64,000 nt of DNA from contig CM038043.1 in the NCBI GenBank assembly GCA_021397845.1, positions 29,201,501 through 29,265,500 of the forward strand, read 5' to 3'. Numbering within the stretch: the stretch's first letter is position 1; each line of letters opens with the position of its first letter. Below are positions 43,071-54,535 of this stretch, in pieces. The notes under the pieces are model-generated. The model searched no databases, was not told the origin of the DNA, and saw nothing but the letters and a program-made list of their open reading frames with translations. The position numbers were made by a program, and so were the translations under genes. The DNA comes from Areca catechu (Eukaryota > Streptophyta > Magnoliopsida > Arecales > Arecaceae).

Positions 43071-45412
43071 TGAAAGAAAACAGTTGCTAGTGTTTTGACA
43101 TGTTCCTACACTAGGCAAGCAAACAACAGCGGGAGCAGAATGGATTGTAAAAATTATTTTAAAAATCCGCACAGCGAAAATCTGCTCCGCCCAGAAACTA
43201 ATCTAATTCTAGTTGCAATTAGGCATGTAGGATAATATAAAATATTTGCAAAAAAATTTGAATTAAAAATTCAATTCATGCATGACAAAAAAATTAATTT
43301 TTTTCATAACTTATTCCAGCTGGAATAACTCTGGGATAAAGCTGGAATAGGCTGGAATAAGTGGGATAAACATATTCCAGTCTTCTTCCTTGGACTGCTG
43401 AAAACTCTGTTTTGGGTTTGTAAAACGTCGCCGGAACGATGGCTTTCGGACCTCCGTTTGCTCCCAAATTTCGGCAGCGGCAAGGGGGACAAGCGGTCTT
43501 CGATCTCGAATCAAAATCTGTAAGAAAAAGTCAGCCAAAAGGGTGTAGAAATTCACCCAACAACGTGCTGCCAGAATTTTGTTGCCGAAAACTAGCAGGC
43601 TTCAATCTTCGTTTTTGAGCAACGGTAGCAAATCCGGCTTGCCTTGCTTGCTCCTAGGAGTACAAGGGTACTCCCTCTAGAGGGGAGACACACCGGGGGC
43701 CCTCCGATCCACCTTCGCACGTAGTGCTAGCCGCTGGAAGGAGACTCAATCACAATGGATGGCAGCAACCAGGCCTTGCTGCAGTCCAGGCTTTGAGCAC
43801 TCTAAGGGACATAGAAATGGACCTTGTAACTCTCCCTCTCACCCTCTAAAACTCAACCCTACCAGTACCCAATGGATGGAAAGGACCAAGCTCTCAAACA
43901 GGGGGATCTCTTAGCCTCTCAAAGAAGAATGCCCAGATTTCTATTTGTTGTTTCACGGTGAAAAACTATATGATGAAATAGGGGATAGCTGTTTATATAG
44001 GCAGTAGAGAGGAAGATGGAGAGACTGGGAGAAGAAGAGCTCCCGATTGCCATTCTCCTATTTAACTACAATAAACGAGGATTTAAACACAGCCGGTGGA
44101 GGGAGAAGAAGGGACGTCGCCCAGCAACGTTCGGTCATTTGGCCTTCTTCTAATGGAGTTCCAACTAGTGAAAACACCGTGTAAAACGGTCACCGGTTCA
44201 AAAGAAAATACCGGTTCAATTTAGCTGGTTCATTCCCATTTAAACCAAGTGGTTCAATCAAATTGAACTGGTTCAAACCCAATTAAATTGGTTCATGGGA
44301 TTGAAATTGGTTCATAACCAATTGAAGGCCGAAACGAGCTCCGAATCAGTTCAAAACTGATTCAGAAAAATCCTGGCGTAGTCCAGGTCAGCACGGAACA
44401 TTTTCTGGTTGACACATACAAGGGAAAGATGGAGAAAGGAGTGCTCAAAAAATACTGTGACCATAAAATCGAGACGATTCCCAATTGTAGTCGGTATCCG
44501 GATCAGAGAGTAATCCTCTATGGCGTGTGACCTCATAGGTTCGAACCTAAATGGTAGCATTGGAACAATTCCAGTACCAGCACAGGAAACCATCTAGCAA
44601 TGGATCCCGGCGTCCGGATAGGTCGAAGATGCGAGAGCAAACTATCGAACCTCTGGCATATGGTTACCGTATAATTCATCCCTTTGACCTCTAATGCTCA
44701 GGATGACTGAGATTGTGCTGCCAACCCAGACTGAGTCAGTCGACTACGTGTCTCAACCTCACAAGCCCAGTGACTCTTCACTAGGGCTACCCCGGCCAAG
44801 GATTTGCTAAATTGAGATACTGCGAGACATTCATTCCAAACTGTTTGGACAGGTCAATTCCATCTTGGTCTATCACTGCTCTACAAGTACTTGCCTGTAC
44901 CTAGAAACCTTCCATCACCGAATTAAAAATCCGGGTAGTCCGGCACCAAAGCACAGGGAGTTGCTTGCAAGCTACCGTGATGACCTCAGGTCAGAGGGAC
45001 ACATATACCCATATCCAATCGTGAGTTTCCCTTTGGCAGAAAGGGGCTACACGGAGTCACGTTCAATAGGATATCACATATCCCATTTGCAGATCACATC
45101 AGTGTCACCACACTCATTTGGTTAAGAGGACAACCAAATGATGTGAACTGCAACAACCTATACTTGATATATTGCCATCCAGTATAATATATCCTTTGGT
45201 TGTGAACAGGATTTAAGGACCACTCGATACATCCTCTGTGTATCGATGTCAGTGTAGTCCTAAGGACTTCATCACATGGAAAGAGTTCATTTTAGGAAAT
45301 AATATGTGATGAGCTGCCAAAAATAATATTTTATTAATTCATAAAAAGAATACAATACTTAGCTCAACCGCCTACAACCCAGGCGATTGGCTTTGGGACA
45401 CAATTCCCAACA
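43071..45412 (-). repeat. Co-2 5' LTR
   Basis: 2342 bp, TGAAAGAAAACAG to AATTCCCAACA, with the same TATA box and ACCGGTT array as the 3' LTR. Confidence 0.95.
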
Positions 45413-45417
45413 CACAG
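45413..45417. repeat. Target-site duplication of Co-2, right copy
   Basis: CACAG, identical to 35240-35244; Gy-4 integrase resumes here. Confidence 0.93.
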
Positions 45418-46656
45418 ATTATGGCCAGGTGTAGAACTTGTGTTGTTGCAAAACAGCAAAAGCAAAACATTGGTCTCTACACACCTTTGCCAGTGCCTGA
45501 TCGCCCTTGGCAGGACCTAAGTACGAACTTTGTATTAGGATTACCTAAGACCCAGAAGAAACATGATTTTATAATTGTAGTGGTCGATAGGTTCTCTAAG
45601 ATGGCTCACTTTATCCCCTGTTCCCAGACCTTTGATGCGTCTAGAGTAGCCAAGCTTTTCTTAGATCATGTGGTTAGACTCCATGGCCTACCCAAGACCA
45701 TCATATCTGATAGGGATGTTAGGTTCACCAGTTATTTCTAGAAAACCTTGTGGCACCTGTTACAGACCAAGCTTAAGTTTTTTACGGCCTACCACCCTCA
45801 AACAGATGACCAAACTAAAGTGGTGAACCATAGTTTAGGAAACCTCCTTAGATGCTTGGTAGGTGAACATACTGGAACTTGGGATATATTGTTGCCTAGA
45901 GCAAAGTTTGGCTACAACAGTTTAGTAAATAGGACAACGAGTAAGAGTCCTTTGAGATAGTCCATGGATACAATCCTAATCGCCTCATTGATCTGATTCC
46001 TTTACCTATTCATGCATGAGTCTCAAAGTCTGCAGAGTCATTCGCATAGCATATTAGAGACTTGCACAAGGACATTAGCCGAAAGATAAACCTAAGCAAT
46101 GAAACTTATAAAAAATTGGCTAATTCTCGATGAAGGATCAAGGAATTTGATGTAGGGGATTCTGTCATGATTAGGCTTAGGCCTGAGCGGTTCTCACCTG
46201 GGACCGTTAAGAAGCTTCATGCTCATGGAGCTGGACCTTTTAAAGTGTTAAAGAAGGTTGGATCAAATGCCTATGTATTAGACTTGCCTCGGATATGGGC
46301 ATTAGTTCTACCTTCAATATTATAGACCTGGTTGAGTACAGGGAACCGGCAGCGATACCTAGTGAGGCTTTTGGACCTATCCCTTCTGTTGAGAGTGACT
46401 CTTATCCAGAGTGTCCACCAATTAATTGGCCTGAGAGAGGAGAATGGATCAAGCGTATCTTGGACGATCAAGCCATTACGACCCGTGGCCGTGGCTATCA
46501 ACGCTTCCTGGTCCGATGGCAAGGCCGGCCAGAGTCGGACAATTCGTGGATTTCTTGAGAGGACTTGCAATGCCTCGACCCAGAAATTCTTGAGAGATAT
46601 GTGAGCCAGTCTGATCTGCACTCGATAGGGTCGAGTTCCTCCCATCCTTGGAGAAT
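45418..46656 (+). pseudogene. Gy-4 integrase core, C-terminus and chromodomain
   Basis: First CRTCVVAK (Cys-Cys half of the zinc domain). The core follows: LSTNFVLGLP (first catalytic Asp is Asn; Gy-3 has LSMDF), SDRDVRF (second Asp kept) and YHPQTDDQTKVVNHSLG (expected catalytic Glu is Lys). Stops and shifts follow from 45741 on. The C-terminal part has ISSTFNIIDLVEYREPA. The chromodomain reads KRILDDQ...FLVRWQGRPESDNSWIS and then TGA. Inactive. Confidence 0.9.
46650..46655 (+). promoter_or_regulatory. Polypurine tract of Gy-4
   Basis: GGAGAA, 1 bp before the 3' LTR start TGGTG at 46657. Confidence 0.65.
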
Positions 46657-46987
46657 TGGTGTGGACACCAAAGGCACCAGAATAAGACAGAGGCTTCTCA
46701 ACCCTCTGTGGATTACTTAGCTACTTTTAAGACCATTGTAATAAAGCTTAGTTCATCTAAGTTGTCTTTATTTGAGTACTATATTAGTCAGCTCATGTTG
46801 AGCTAGTCCAGTCCAGTGCTAGTTAGCTTATGTTGAGCTAATTTTATTTTTCTGAGTCCTGTCCAAACACACTGAATACTCAAGACCACATCATACAAGT
46901 GAAGACCAAGTCCAATTAGATTGAAGACATGGAAGAATAGCCCAAGTCCAACCCAGCTTGAAGATTTGAAGACCCCAAGAGGAGAAA

Positions 46988-48253
46988 TGATGCGGCAAGC
47001 ATATGATTAATGATTTGATTAGTGTATGTAGAGCAATGAAACCTAATTACACTAGCATTGTACTTATCATAATAAGACTTAAGGATTATAAGAAATTGGA
47101 CTTTTACTTGATTAGACACAATCCTAAACTAAGAAGGAAGAAGATCTAGACAATAGGGGCTAATGATTGTGGACTTACCTTGATGAGCTTTCCAACCTTC
47201 TTTTGATTCATACCTTGAAACTACCAATGCTCAGAACTGAAGAACCTGGATAACAGAGATTAGAACCCTGGACTTGGGGCTTCAGCTTGTTGGTTCTTTG
47301 TTAAGGTGAACCCAGCCCACAACTCAAAAACTTCGAAGGACCTAAGAAAAGAATTTTGAGAAGATCTGGCCGACTCCAATGCCTTCACTTGAGCTTGGAA
47401 GATGCTTTGCTAGGGAAAAAAGAATGGCTTTGGCATGGAGGAAGAGGATGGAAAACTTTCACATAAGAAAAAAATATGAGACAACTTCTACTTCCAAAAT
47501 TTCAACTTCAATTTTCATTCATTCCCAAAATCAATCTCCTTTTACAATGGGCATCCAAGGCTTTTAATAGCCTCACAAAGCTAGCTTTTGAAATTTAAAA
47601 ACTCCCCAAATCGAGGAGGATTACAAGGGGGGTTGGAGGATTTGGTGGAGAGTTTGGAGGGATGTGGGGGGGGTTGGAGGATTTGGTGGAGGACTTGGAG
47701 GGATGTGGCCAACCTCCTTGAATTTGAATCTTCCTTGTTGGCACCCAAAGGGTGATGAGGTGGCTGGTGAAGTGGCACCTGATGACGTGGCATGGTGAGG
47801 TGGTCTTCTACTTGGATAAGAATGACATGTGGCGCCCAGTGGTCCTAGTTGATGGTCCTTTTCTCTTGCTTGGTTGATGTGTCTTCTCTTCTGGTCAAAT
47901 TCTGGGGTCTAGAATTTGAGTCTTATTGCTGGCTTTCATGGCTTTAAGACTTGATTAGACTTAACTCAACTGAATTAGACTTAACTCAACTGAACTGACT
48001 TGACTGACCTAGACTTTAAAACTTGAAATGGACTTACAAGAAATGAAATTTTAAAAGTAATTACAGGACTCAATAAACACTCTTGATTTGAAACTCAAAA
48101 TTAATTACAGGACTCTTGAAAAGGAAATGACTCTTGAAAATAAAATATTTTTGAACTAAAGGATACAAGGTAACCTAATTATCTTCGATCCAAATTGGGA
48201 TAAGGCTAACCTTGTTGGAGTGAAGTTTCTTTCGGCTTCTGGTGTCCACACCA
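46988..48253 (-). mobile_element. Gy-5: solo LTR
   Basis: 1266 bp from TGATGCGGCAAGC to CCACACCA, flanked by AGAAA at 46983-46987 and 48254-48258. On the minus strand it starts TGGTGTGGACACCA and ends CCGCATCA, so it is an LTR of the same kind as Gy-2 to Gy-4, left after LTR-LTR recombination. It includes two copies of a 50-bp GGAGGATTTGGTGGAG repeat near 47620-47705. No gene. Confidence 0.88.
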
Positions 48254-48340
48254 AGAAATCAGAAACCCTGAAGTCCAGGACCAGCCAGAAGCAAAATTTG
48301 GCCAGCCCAGGCCCAGTAGGGAGCTAGGGTGCCAAGACCC

Positions 48341-49961
48341 TGATGCAGAACAAATAAAGGGATGCGATGCGGAAGTAAATTAAGATTAACTAATTTTTTT
48401 TTTTTTTGTTGTTTTTATATGTTTGTAGAAGTTGGCTTCAAATCAAAGAAAAGTTAACCTAACATTGAAAGATACTAATATGATAATTGAAAGCACAATT
48501 TTAAGGAAACTAAATTATCAGAGTAGTTCAGAAGAAACGGATCGCTGGGGGTTGAGAAACTCCCAGACCTAGGGTTTCGCTCCGAACTTTCAACAGAACA
48601 GAAATAAAGAGAAGAGATGGTTTATCTAACCAGACAATGATCTTCACAGATTTTGGTGGAAGAACTCTCCCGAGCAGATTGTTGGATCCTCGGATTTAGA
48701 TATCTTCGTAATGGATCCTCTAATACTGGTCCTTTGGCGGGTTGGCTTCTCCTGAACTCAAGATCTGGAAGAGAAGAAAAACAATTGATGGAATCAGAGA
48801 GTCAAGGGAAAGATTTACCAGGTTGATGAACTTGAAGATTGAAATTGCTGAAAACTGGATTCTCCTGGATGTTGATGTGATTTTCCTTGGAACTTGCTCT
48901 GGATCTGAAGTAGCCGGACTGGATCTGGATGAAGGTGGACGGCCTGGACTTGTAGAGAGAGAGAGGCCGTGGGAGGTGGATGGAGCTAGGGTTTGATGGA
49001 TTGAAAATAATGAAGGGCGGCTAGGGTTTTGGAATTTCAAGTGGCTAGCCTAGGGTTTTGGATAAAGATGGAGATCTCTCACCCCCTCAAGGCTCCAATG
49101 GAACCCGGATTACCCCCTCACGGAGCTCAACACTTAGAATAGTGTGGAAGAAGAGAAACCTAGGTCACTCAACACAAGAGAATAGCAAAAATAATTTTTC
49201 TTCATTGATTTCTTAAAGTTACAAAGAGGGGTCTATTATATAGACCTAAAATCTTCTCCAAGCTTGTACAAATTCCCATGTGGGACTAAACTCCTCCAAC
49301 CTCTAGATTAGGTAGAAAATCTCCTCTCTTGGCCGACCAAGAGTTCAAAAAAATTTGGGACGGCCATATAGGAATTTTTTTTGGAATTTTTATGGCGCCT
49401 CCTTTGGAGTTGGATTTGGATTTGGAGTCCTCTTCTTCTTATGGCATTTCTTCTTTTCTTCCACTCCAAGTTATGCTCTTTGATTTTGATTTGAACTTCA
49501 ATTGGATGTCCTTCTTTGATTTTTTTCTCCAAGAGAAGTCTTTTCCTTCTTTGCTTAGACAAAATTGGCAGGTATGGGCGCCTCCTTTAAATTAGCTTCC
49601 AATTTGATTTTTTTCTTCTTTGGATGTGGGGACCATGACACTGGGATGCCTCTGTGGCGCCTCCTGGACTCTGGCGTGTGCTCAGAGTGTGGCTGGGCGT
49701 GTGGCTTGGAGTGTGGCCTCCACTTGCTTGAACCTTGATTTGATTGGAAGACAAATGTGGCACCATTTTGGACCAAATTGAAACAACATCGGGACTTGCA
49801 TCGAGTCAACATGACTCAACAAAATTTAAATGGTGACTCAAGAAATAAATAAACTGGTTGACCAGGTCAACCTTTATTACAAACCCTAATTTCTCGGGCA
49901 ATGTCAATCAGAGATCCAAATGGAGCTCTGAAGTCTTCTTCTGAGTCTGGTGCCCGCACCA
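48341..49961 (-). mobile_element. Gy-6: solo LTR related to the Gy-1 family
   Basis: 1621 bp, flanked by GACCC (48336-48340) and GAACC (49962-49966), one mismatch. On the minus strand it starts TGGTGCGGGCACCAGACTC and follows the Gy-1 LTR for its length in diverged form, including CTCCGTGAGGGGG at 49113-49125. It ends TTTGTTCTGCATCA and lacks the 30-bp primer-site duplication that closes the Gy-1 LTR. Confidence 0.87.
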
Positions 49962-50811
49962 GAACCTATGGTGACCACCCTTGGTCATCCATTTAGAGTC
50001 ACCCCCTTGGCCAACCAAGGCAAGGAGAGAGGGAGAGATTGTAGGGATTTTTTCTACCCTAGGTTTCCTTATTTCTCTAGCTAGGGTTTGGGTGGGAATA
50101 ACACTCCTATGTAATTACTTATGTATCTTTACTTGGAGCCCAAGGCTATGGGTCTATTTAAAGGACCCTAGTCTCTTGTATGAGAGCAATCTTTGATATA
50201 TATAATTTTATTGAGTTCTTCTCTTGCTATGTGCCTCCCAGCTGTGTGCATTAAGGGATCCTGAAGTCTTGCCGAAGTGCTGCCCAAAGAAACCCTAGTC
50301 GACCAACCTCCTTCAAGCCTTTCTTCCATATGCCCTTTCCTGTTTCTTAAGATTTTTCTTGTTTCCCACCTTGTTTTCTCACCCCTGATAGTTATTTGCT
50401 GGTCCCCGAGTTCCTACGAGTCCAACGACTCCAACCGGGCCGCAATCGGACCACCTAGCAGAAAGCCGAGTATCCTTGGGTCTCTGGCTTGGTTTTCTAG
50501 GCTGCATCCATCGAGGATGAGTGATCTCTTCACTACGATATTCATCAGGCACTTCAGACGTTGCCAGGTACACCCCATCTGCCACCAGTAGTTTTATTCT
50601 AGGAGGACTAGCCCTAACCGAGGCTTCTCAGCCCCGGCGATCCCTCTTTACTGCCTTTTTAGGTCTTATTCTGCATGCGTAGCATTTAAATTCATATAGA
50701 ATTATCTACATCATAATTTGATCTGATATTCGGGATTTAACCACCTCATCCAACCCCTAAAACACAAAAAAAATAATTGCAAGCATATTAGTTCCGCATC
50801 AATAAACCACC

Positions 50812-50816
50812 ACTTC
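50812..50816. repeat. Target-site duplication of Gy-4, right copy
   Basis: ATAAA, identical to 29487-29491. Confidence 0.9.
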
Positions 50817-51245
50817 TAAACAGGGACATTCCTTTTGGATAGTTGGTTGGGGCATCAATCCTAGAGTTGGTATCTGAGTCGAGGTCATGGGTTTGAATCC
50901 CCGTAGGTAAATTCTTGAGGTGTTTTTCACTGGGGGGATTGTTGGGTGGGCCAGCTCACACTATCTTGGTTTGTCCAGAGGGGGGGTCTAGGCCGACGGG
51001 TTTGTGGGTGCCACTGGTAAGGTGAGGCTAGTGCCATGTCAACATTCCTTGGATGGTGCTGTGGTGCTCGTCCCCAGGCGAGAGCTGGCTCAGTGATAGT
51101 ACGTTGGGTTGGTGCTGCAGTGCTCGATGGGGGGATCGACTCGTGTGCCCCGGGGTTATTGCACTGCTTACTTTAAGAATGATAAACTGCCACTTCTAAA
51201 TAGGGATGTTCCTTTTAGATTGTAGGTTAGGGCATCGATCCTAGA
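50817..51245 (+). repeat. S-1 tRNA-related tandem repeat, second part
   Basis: Joined to 29302-29491, this gives one and a half units of an approximately 310-bp repeat. The B-box-like GGGTTTGAATCCC is at about 50906-50918. A second unit starts TTGGGTGGGCCAGC at about 50942 and holds an extra piece with an A-box-like TGGCTCAGTGATAG (about 51086). Both lie in plus orientation, as in pol III promoters of tRNA-derived SINEs, but the boxes fall in different units. The 60-bp run ACTTCTAAA-AGGGA-TTCCTTTT occurs twice (50822 and 51190). TTAACT flanks the whole. Confidence 0.6.
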
Positions 51246-51251
51246 TTAACT
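51246..51251. repeat. Target-site duplication of S-1, right copy
   Basis: TTAACT, identical to 29296-29301. Confidence 0.8.
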
Positions 51252-52030
51252 CCCAAAAGAAGGTGAACCCTAGGCACACTAAGTGGGAAGAATACCTTCA
51301 AGCCTATACCTTGGTGCTGAAACATTGTGCTGGTACCAATAATAAGGAAGATGATGCCCTTAGCCGCCGTGCCCTGCTCTTGAATTCTGTTAGGGCTGAA
51401 GTCATAGGGTTCGACCGACTGAAAGAAGAGTACGAGACCTACCCTGACTTCAATGAAAATTCTCAATCTATGAAACAAGGACCAACTAGTTCCCATAGTG
51501 AGTACACCCTCTAGGATGGTTAACTCTTTAAGGAAAACAAGCCGTGCATTCCCAAGACTTCACTTAGAGAGTTTTTAGTTTGGAAAATCAATGTAGGAGG
51601 TCTAGCTGATCACTTTGGTAGGAACAAGACCATTTTAGCTGTAGAGGACCAGTTCTTTTGGCCATGTCTAAAAAGTGACATTGCCCATATTATGTCCAGG
51701 TGTCTGACTTGTGTTGCTGCCAAACAGTGGAAGCAAAACACTAGCTTGTATACCCCTTTACCTAGACCTGACCACCCTTGGCAAGACCTCAGTATGGACT
51801 TTGTATTAGGATTGCCTAAGACCCTAAGGAGACATGATTCTATTTGTGTAGTGGTCGATAGGTTTTCCAAAATGGCTCATTTCATACCCTGCTTTCAGAC
51901 TGTTGATGCTTCCAAGGTTGCCAAACTCTTTCTTGATCATGTAGTTAGGTTACATGGCCTTCCTAAAACCATATTGTCTGGTAGGGATCCATTTCACCAG
52001 TTACTTTTGGAAGACCCTTTGGTACTTGTT
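51252..52030 (+). pseudogene. Gy-3 RNase H end and integrase core
   Basis: 51263-51514 ends RNase H (YTLVLKHCAGTNNKEDDALSRR) and enters the integrase linker. The zinc domain follows as VGGLADHFGRNKT (first His changed to Asn) and CLTCVAAK. The frame 51692-52039 holds the core: LSMDFVLGLP with the first catalytic Asp, VVVDRFSKMAHFIPC, and LSGRDPF where the second Asp (SDRD) has become Gly. It is then shifted. Confidence 0.9.
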
Positions 52031-52923
52031 ACAAACTAAGTTTAAATTTTCCACCTCCTACCACCCTCAAACTGATGGCTAGACCAAGGTAGTGAACCGC
52101 AGCCTTGGAAACCTGCTATGATGCCTTGTAGGTGAGAACACTGGGAATTGGGACCTTATTTTACCTAGAGCCGAATTTGCCTATAATAGTTCAGTCAATA
52201 GGTCCACTAGCAAGTGCCCATTCGAGGTTGTCCATGGTTATAAGCCTAACAGACCCTTAGACCTAATCCCCTTGCCCATACGTGCACGAGTCTCTGAGTC
52301 AGCTGAGTTGTTTATACAGCATGTTAGGGATTTGCATAAGAAAATTATTTAAAAGATTAATGCGAGCAATGAAATTTATAGAAAATTGGCTAATTCCTGA
52401 AAAAGAGTTAAAGAATTTATTGAGGGGGATTATGTAATGATTAGGCTTAGGCCTGAGTGGTTCCCTCCAATTACCATGAAGAAATTACATTCTCGCGAAG
52501 CTAGACCCTTCATAGTAATAAAAAAAGTTGGACCACACGTCTATGTGCTCGAGTTACCATCCGAATTAGGCATTAGTTCAACCTTTAATATCTAAAACCT
52601 AGTAGAGTATAGGGAGCCAGCAACGATCCCCAGTGAGCCATTTGGACCTAACCCTTCCCTTGAGAGTGAGCCCATCCTAGTGTATCCACCAAAAAATTGG
52701 CCTATGAGAGGAAAAAGGATTGTGCGTATCCTGGACGACCAAGCCATTAGCACTCGAAACAAAGGCTACCAATGCTACTTGGTCTGATGGCAAGGTCGAC
52801 CGAAATCTAAGAATTCGTGGATCACTCGAAAGGAACTGCAACACCTCAAGATATATTGGAGTTGTACGAGAGCCGAGATGACCCTTACTCGACAAGGTCG
52901 AGTTCCTTCCACCCCGGAAGAAT
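52031..52923 (+). pseudogene. Gy-3 integrase C-terminus and chromodomain
   Basis: Broken by stops near 52082, 52123, 52350 and 52400. Visible parts are YHPQTDG-TKVVNRSLGNLL (expected Glu is Lys, as in Gy-4), NWDLILPRAEFAYNSSVNRST, IRLRPEWFPP and GISSTFNI. The chromodomain reads RIVRILDDQAISTRNKGYQ...WQGRPKSKNSWITRKEL. Here the codon after the SWIT motif is CGA, where Gy-1 and Gy-4 have TGA. Confidence 0.88.
52916..52922 (+). promoter_or_regulatory. Polypurine tract of Gy-3
   Basis: GGAAGAA just before the 3' LTR at 52924. Confidence 0.65.
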
Positions 52924-54535
52924 TGGTGTGGCACCAGAATTAGATAGAGATTACTGGGCCCGTTATGGATTTCTTATTAGGGTTTCAAGTCCTGTAAAGT
53001 CCATTAGTCCTGAGTTACTTGAGTCTTGTACTAAAGTGAGCCAATTGAGTCCTATAATAAATCAAGTCAATTGAGTCCCTTGTCAAGTCAGTTGAGTTGA
53101 GTCCAGTTATATTCAGTCCAAGAAAGTAAGTCCCTTTGTATGCCAGTCTAGTCTAGTCAAATTCAATAGAGTCATATAATTTGAGTCCTTTCATTCAAGT
53201 CAAGTTCAAGAGGGAGTCACCAAACCAAGAAAGTCACTAGGCCCCAGCTCATGTACTTGGACCCATGCTCAAGTCATCAGTCCTTGTGCCTGGGCCCCTT
53301 CATGCCACCCAAGCCAACAAGAAGGGCGCCTCCCCTCTTTGACGCCCCAGCCCACTAGGAGTGCTGCCCTAGTCCAAGTCCACACAAAGCTTGGTGCCCC
53401 AGCCTAAGCCCACTTGGAGAATTGGTGCCCAAACCCAGTCCAAGCCCATTATGGTTGGCACCCAATCCCAAGCCCAAGAGGAGATCAAAGTCTAAGTCTG
53501 ACAAGGAGTTGAAGTTCAAGTCCATCAAGGAGTCAAGTCTCCTTATTCCACTCAACTTTGTACTCCCTATCCCACACAAATTTGTAATCTAACTTTGACA
53601 GGGAGTCTAAGGGGAAGGGTGATCTATAAATACCCCACCCCTCCTCCCTCTTGTAACTAATGTTTATTGAATGAAAATTGAGAGATTGTTTTTTTCTTCC
53701 ATGCCTATGTGCATTGACCTCCGTGAGGGAGAGGGTGTGAGGCCCACAACGAACCCTAGTTTTCTTCTAACCTAGCCACCCCCCTTTTCTCTACTTCTAA
53801 GCAAACCCTAGCCTTCGTCTAAACCCCGAGATGCCCCTCCACCTCCAAACCCTAAGCTGCCATCACCATATTCCATCTTCCCTTGGCCGCCAACCATCAT
53901 CTCCCCTGAAACCCTAACCACCAACATCTGATCTCTTCCCCAAGCATCTTCATCCTCTAGTTAGGCATCTCCATCTCAGGCCACCCTCCAGAGTTCAAGC
54001 ATCTGCATCAACTGGCCACCAGCCACCCCAGCAACCCTCCTATCTTTCTCTTTTTCCATCTTCTAGTTTCATATTTTTCTCATCATCTGTGATCCAAACC
54101 TTTGATGCTTGTAGGATCCCTTTGGTGAAATAGTCCTTGGAAGAGGCCTTCCTTGCCCCCGAGACTAGCTGATAAAAAGTCGGCGGATCTGTGGAAACAA
54201 GACTTTGTCATCCAGGCATCGATCCAGAGTGCTGAGAGACCTTGTCTACAATAAGGAAGACATCGTTGCCAGGTATTTGAACCATACCCTCTCTTTAGAT
54301 CTATTTTATTGAAATTGAACAAGCCTTAATTAGTGGTTTCTTAATCCTAGGGTATTGTTTTTTTATCTCTTTGTTAGTCTTAATCTGCGGGTAGTAGTTT
54401 CTAGTTTTACATCATCTCCTAGTTTGTTCTTCATCTCATTCTCGAGAACAAACTTCACATAAAATCTGAAAATTAATTGCTCACTTTAATCTACTATTTT
54501 TTTATGTTCATCCCTTGCATACTTGTCCTGCATCA
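52924..54535 (+). repeat. Gy-3 3' LTR
   Basis: 1612 bp. Starts TGGTGTGGCACCAG (inverted repeat TGGTG-TGG-CACCA) and ends CTGCATCA. TATA box CTATAAATA at 53624-53632, followed by CCCCACCCCTCCTCCCTCTTGTAA. CTCCGTGAGGGAG at 53719-53731. The last 700 bp match the 5' LTR piece at 11849-12547. Confidence 0.92.
53624..53632 (+). promoter_or_regulatory. TATA box of Gy-3 LTR
   Basis: CTATAAATA, a close match to the plant consensus; the same word and the same downstream CCCTCTTG sequence occur in the Gy-7 LTR. Confidence 0.75.

Larger units (their letters stand above)
35245..45412 (-). mobile_element. Co-2: complete Ty1/copia element
   Basis: LTRs of 2343 and 2342 bp, CACAG duplication, initiator-Met primer site, copia polypurine tract and a 5.5-kb interior. 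On the minus strand it has gag, protease, integrase, reverse transcriptase and RNase H in copia order. Nearly full-length coding sequence is broken by about five stops and one frameshift. The first 330 bp of the two LTRs differ at about 21 sites by my count. Confidence 0.95.
29492..50811 (+). mobile_element. Gy-4: Ty3/gypsy chromovirus carrying Co-2 and two solo LTRs
   Basis: Complete by structure: 5' LTR 1238 bp, 3' LTR about 1258 bp after removing Gy-5 and Gy-6, ATAAA duplication, primer site and polypurine tract. It has gag, protease, reverse transcriptase, RNase H, integrase and chromodomain in gypsy order. Its leader matches Gy-1. Coding parts are inactivated by stops, two frameshifts and lost catalytic residues. 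It is inserted in S-1. Confidence 0.93.
46657..50811 (+). repeat. Gy-4 3' LTR, split by two solo LTRs
   Basis: LTR pieces 46657-46987, 48254-48340 and 49962-50811 align in order with 29492-30729. The gaps are Gy-5 and Gy-6, each with its own duplication. Net length is about 1258 bp. Confidence 0.92.
11849..54535 (+). mobile_element. Gy-3: Ty3/gypsy chromovirus carrying many insertions
   Basis: The pieces 11849-14550, 27173-29301 and 51252-54535 form one element once Co-1, S-1 and Gy-4 are removed. It has 5' LTR (its first 0.9 kb lost beyond the left edge because Gy-2 splits it), primer site, leader, gag, protease, reverse transcriptase, RNase H, integrase, chromodomain and 3' LTR. Gene order and the chromodomain place it in the chromovirus branch. 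Every coding part is broken by stops or frameshifts. It lies in the Gy-7 LTR. Confidence 0.88.

Noticed and set aside
47379..47567. Plus-strand 62-codon frame in the Gy-5 solo LTR.
   Set aside because: Lies within the LTR antisense to its transcription and matches no family I know.
50890..50925. Possible tRNA gene because of the GGGTTTGAATCCC word.
   Set aside because: No A box at the proper distance upstream and no cloverleaf arms around it. It fits a tRNA-derived repeat, not a tRNA gene.
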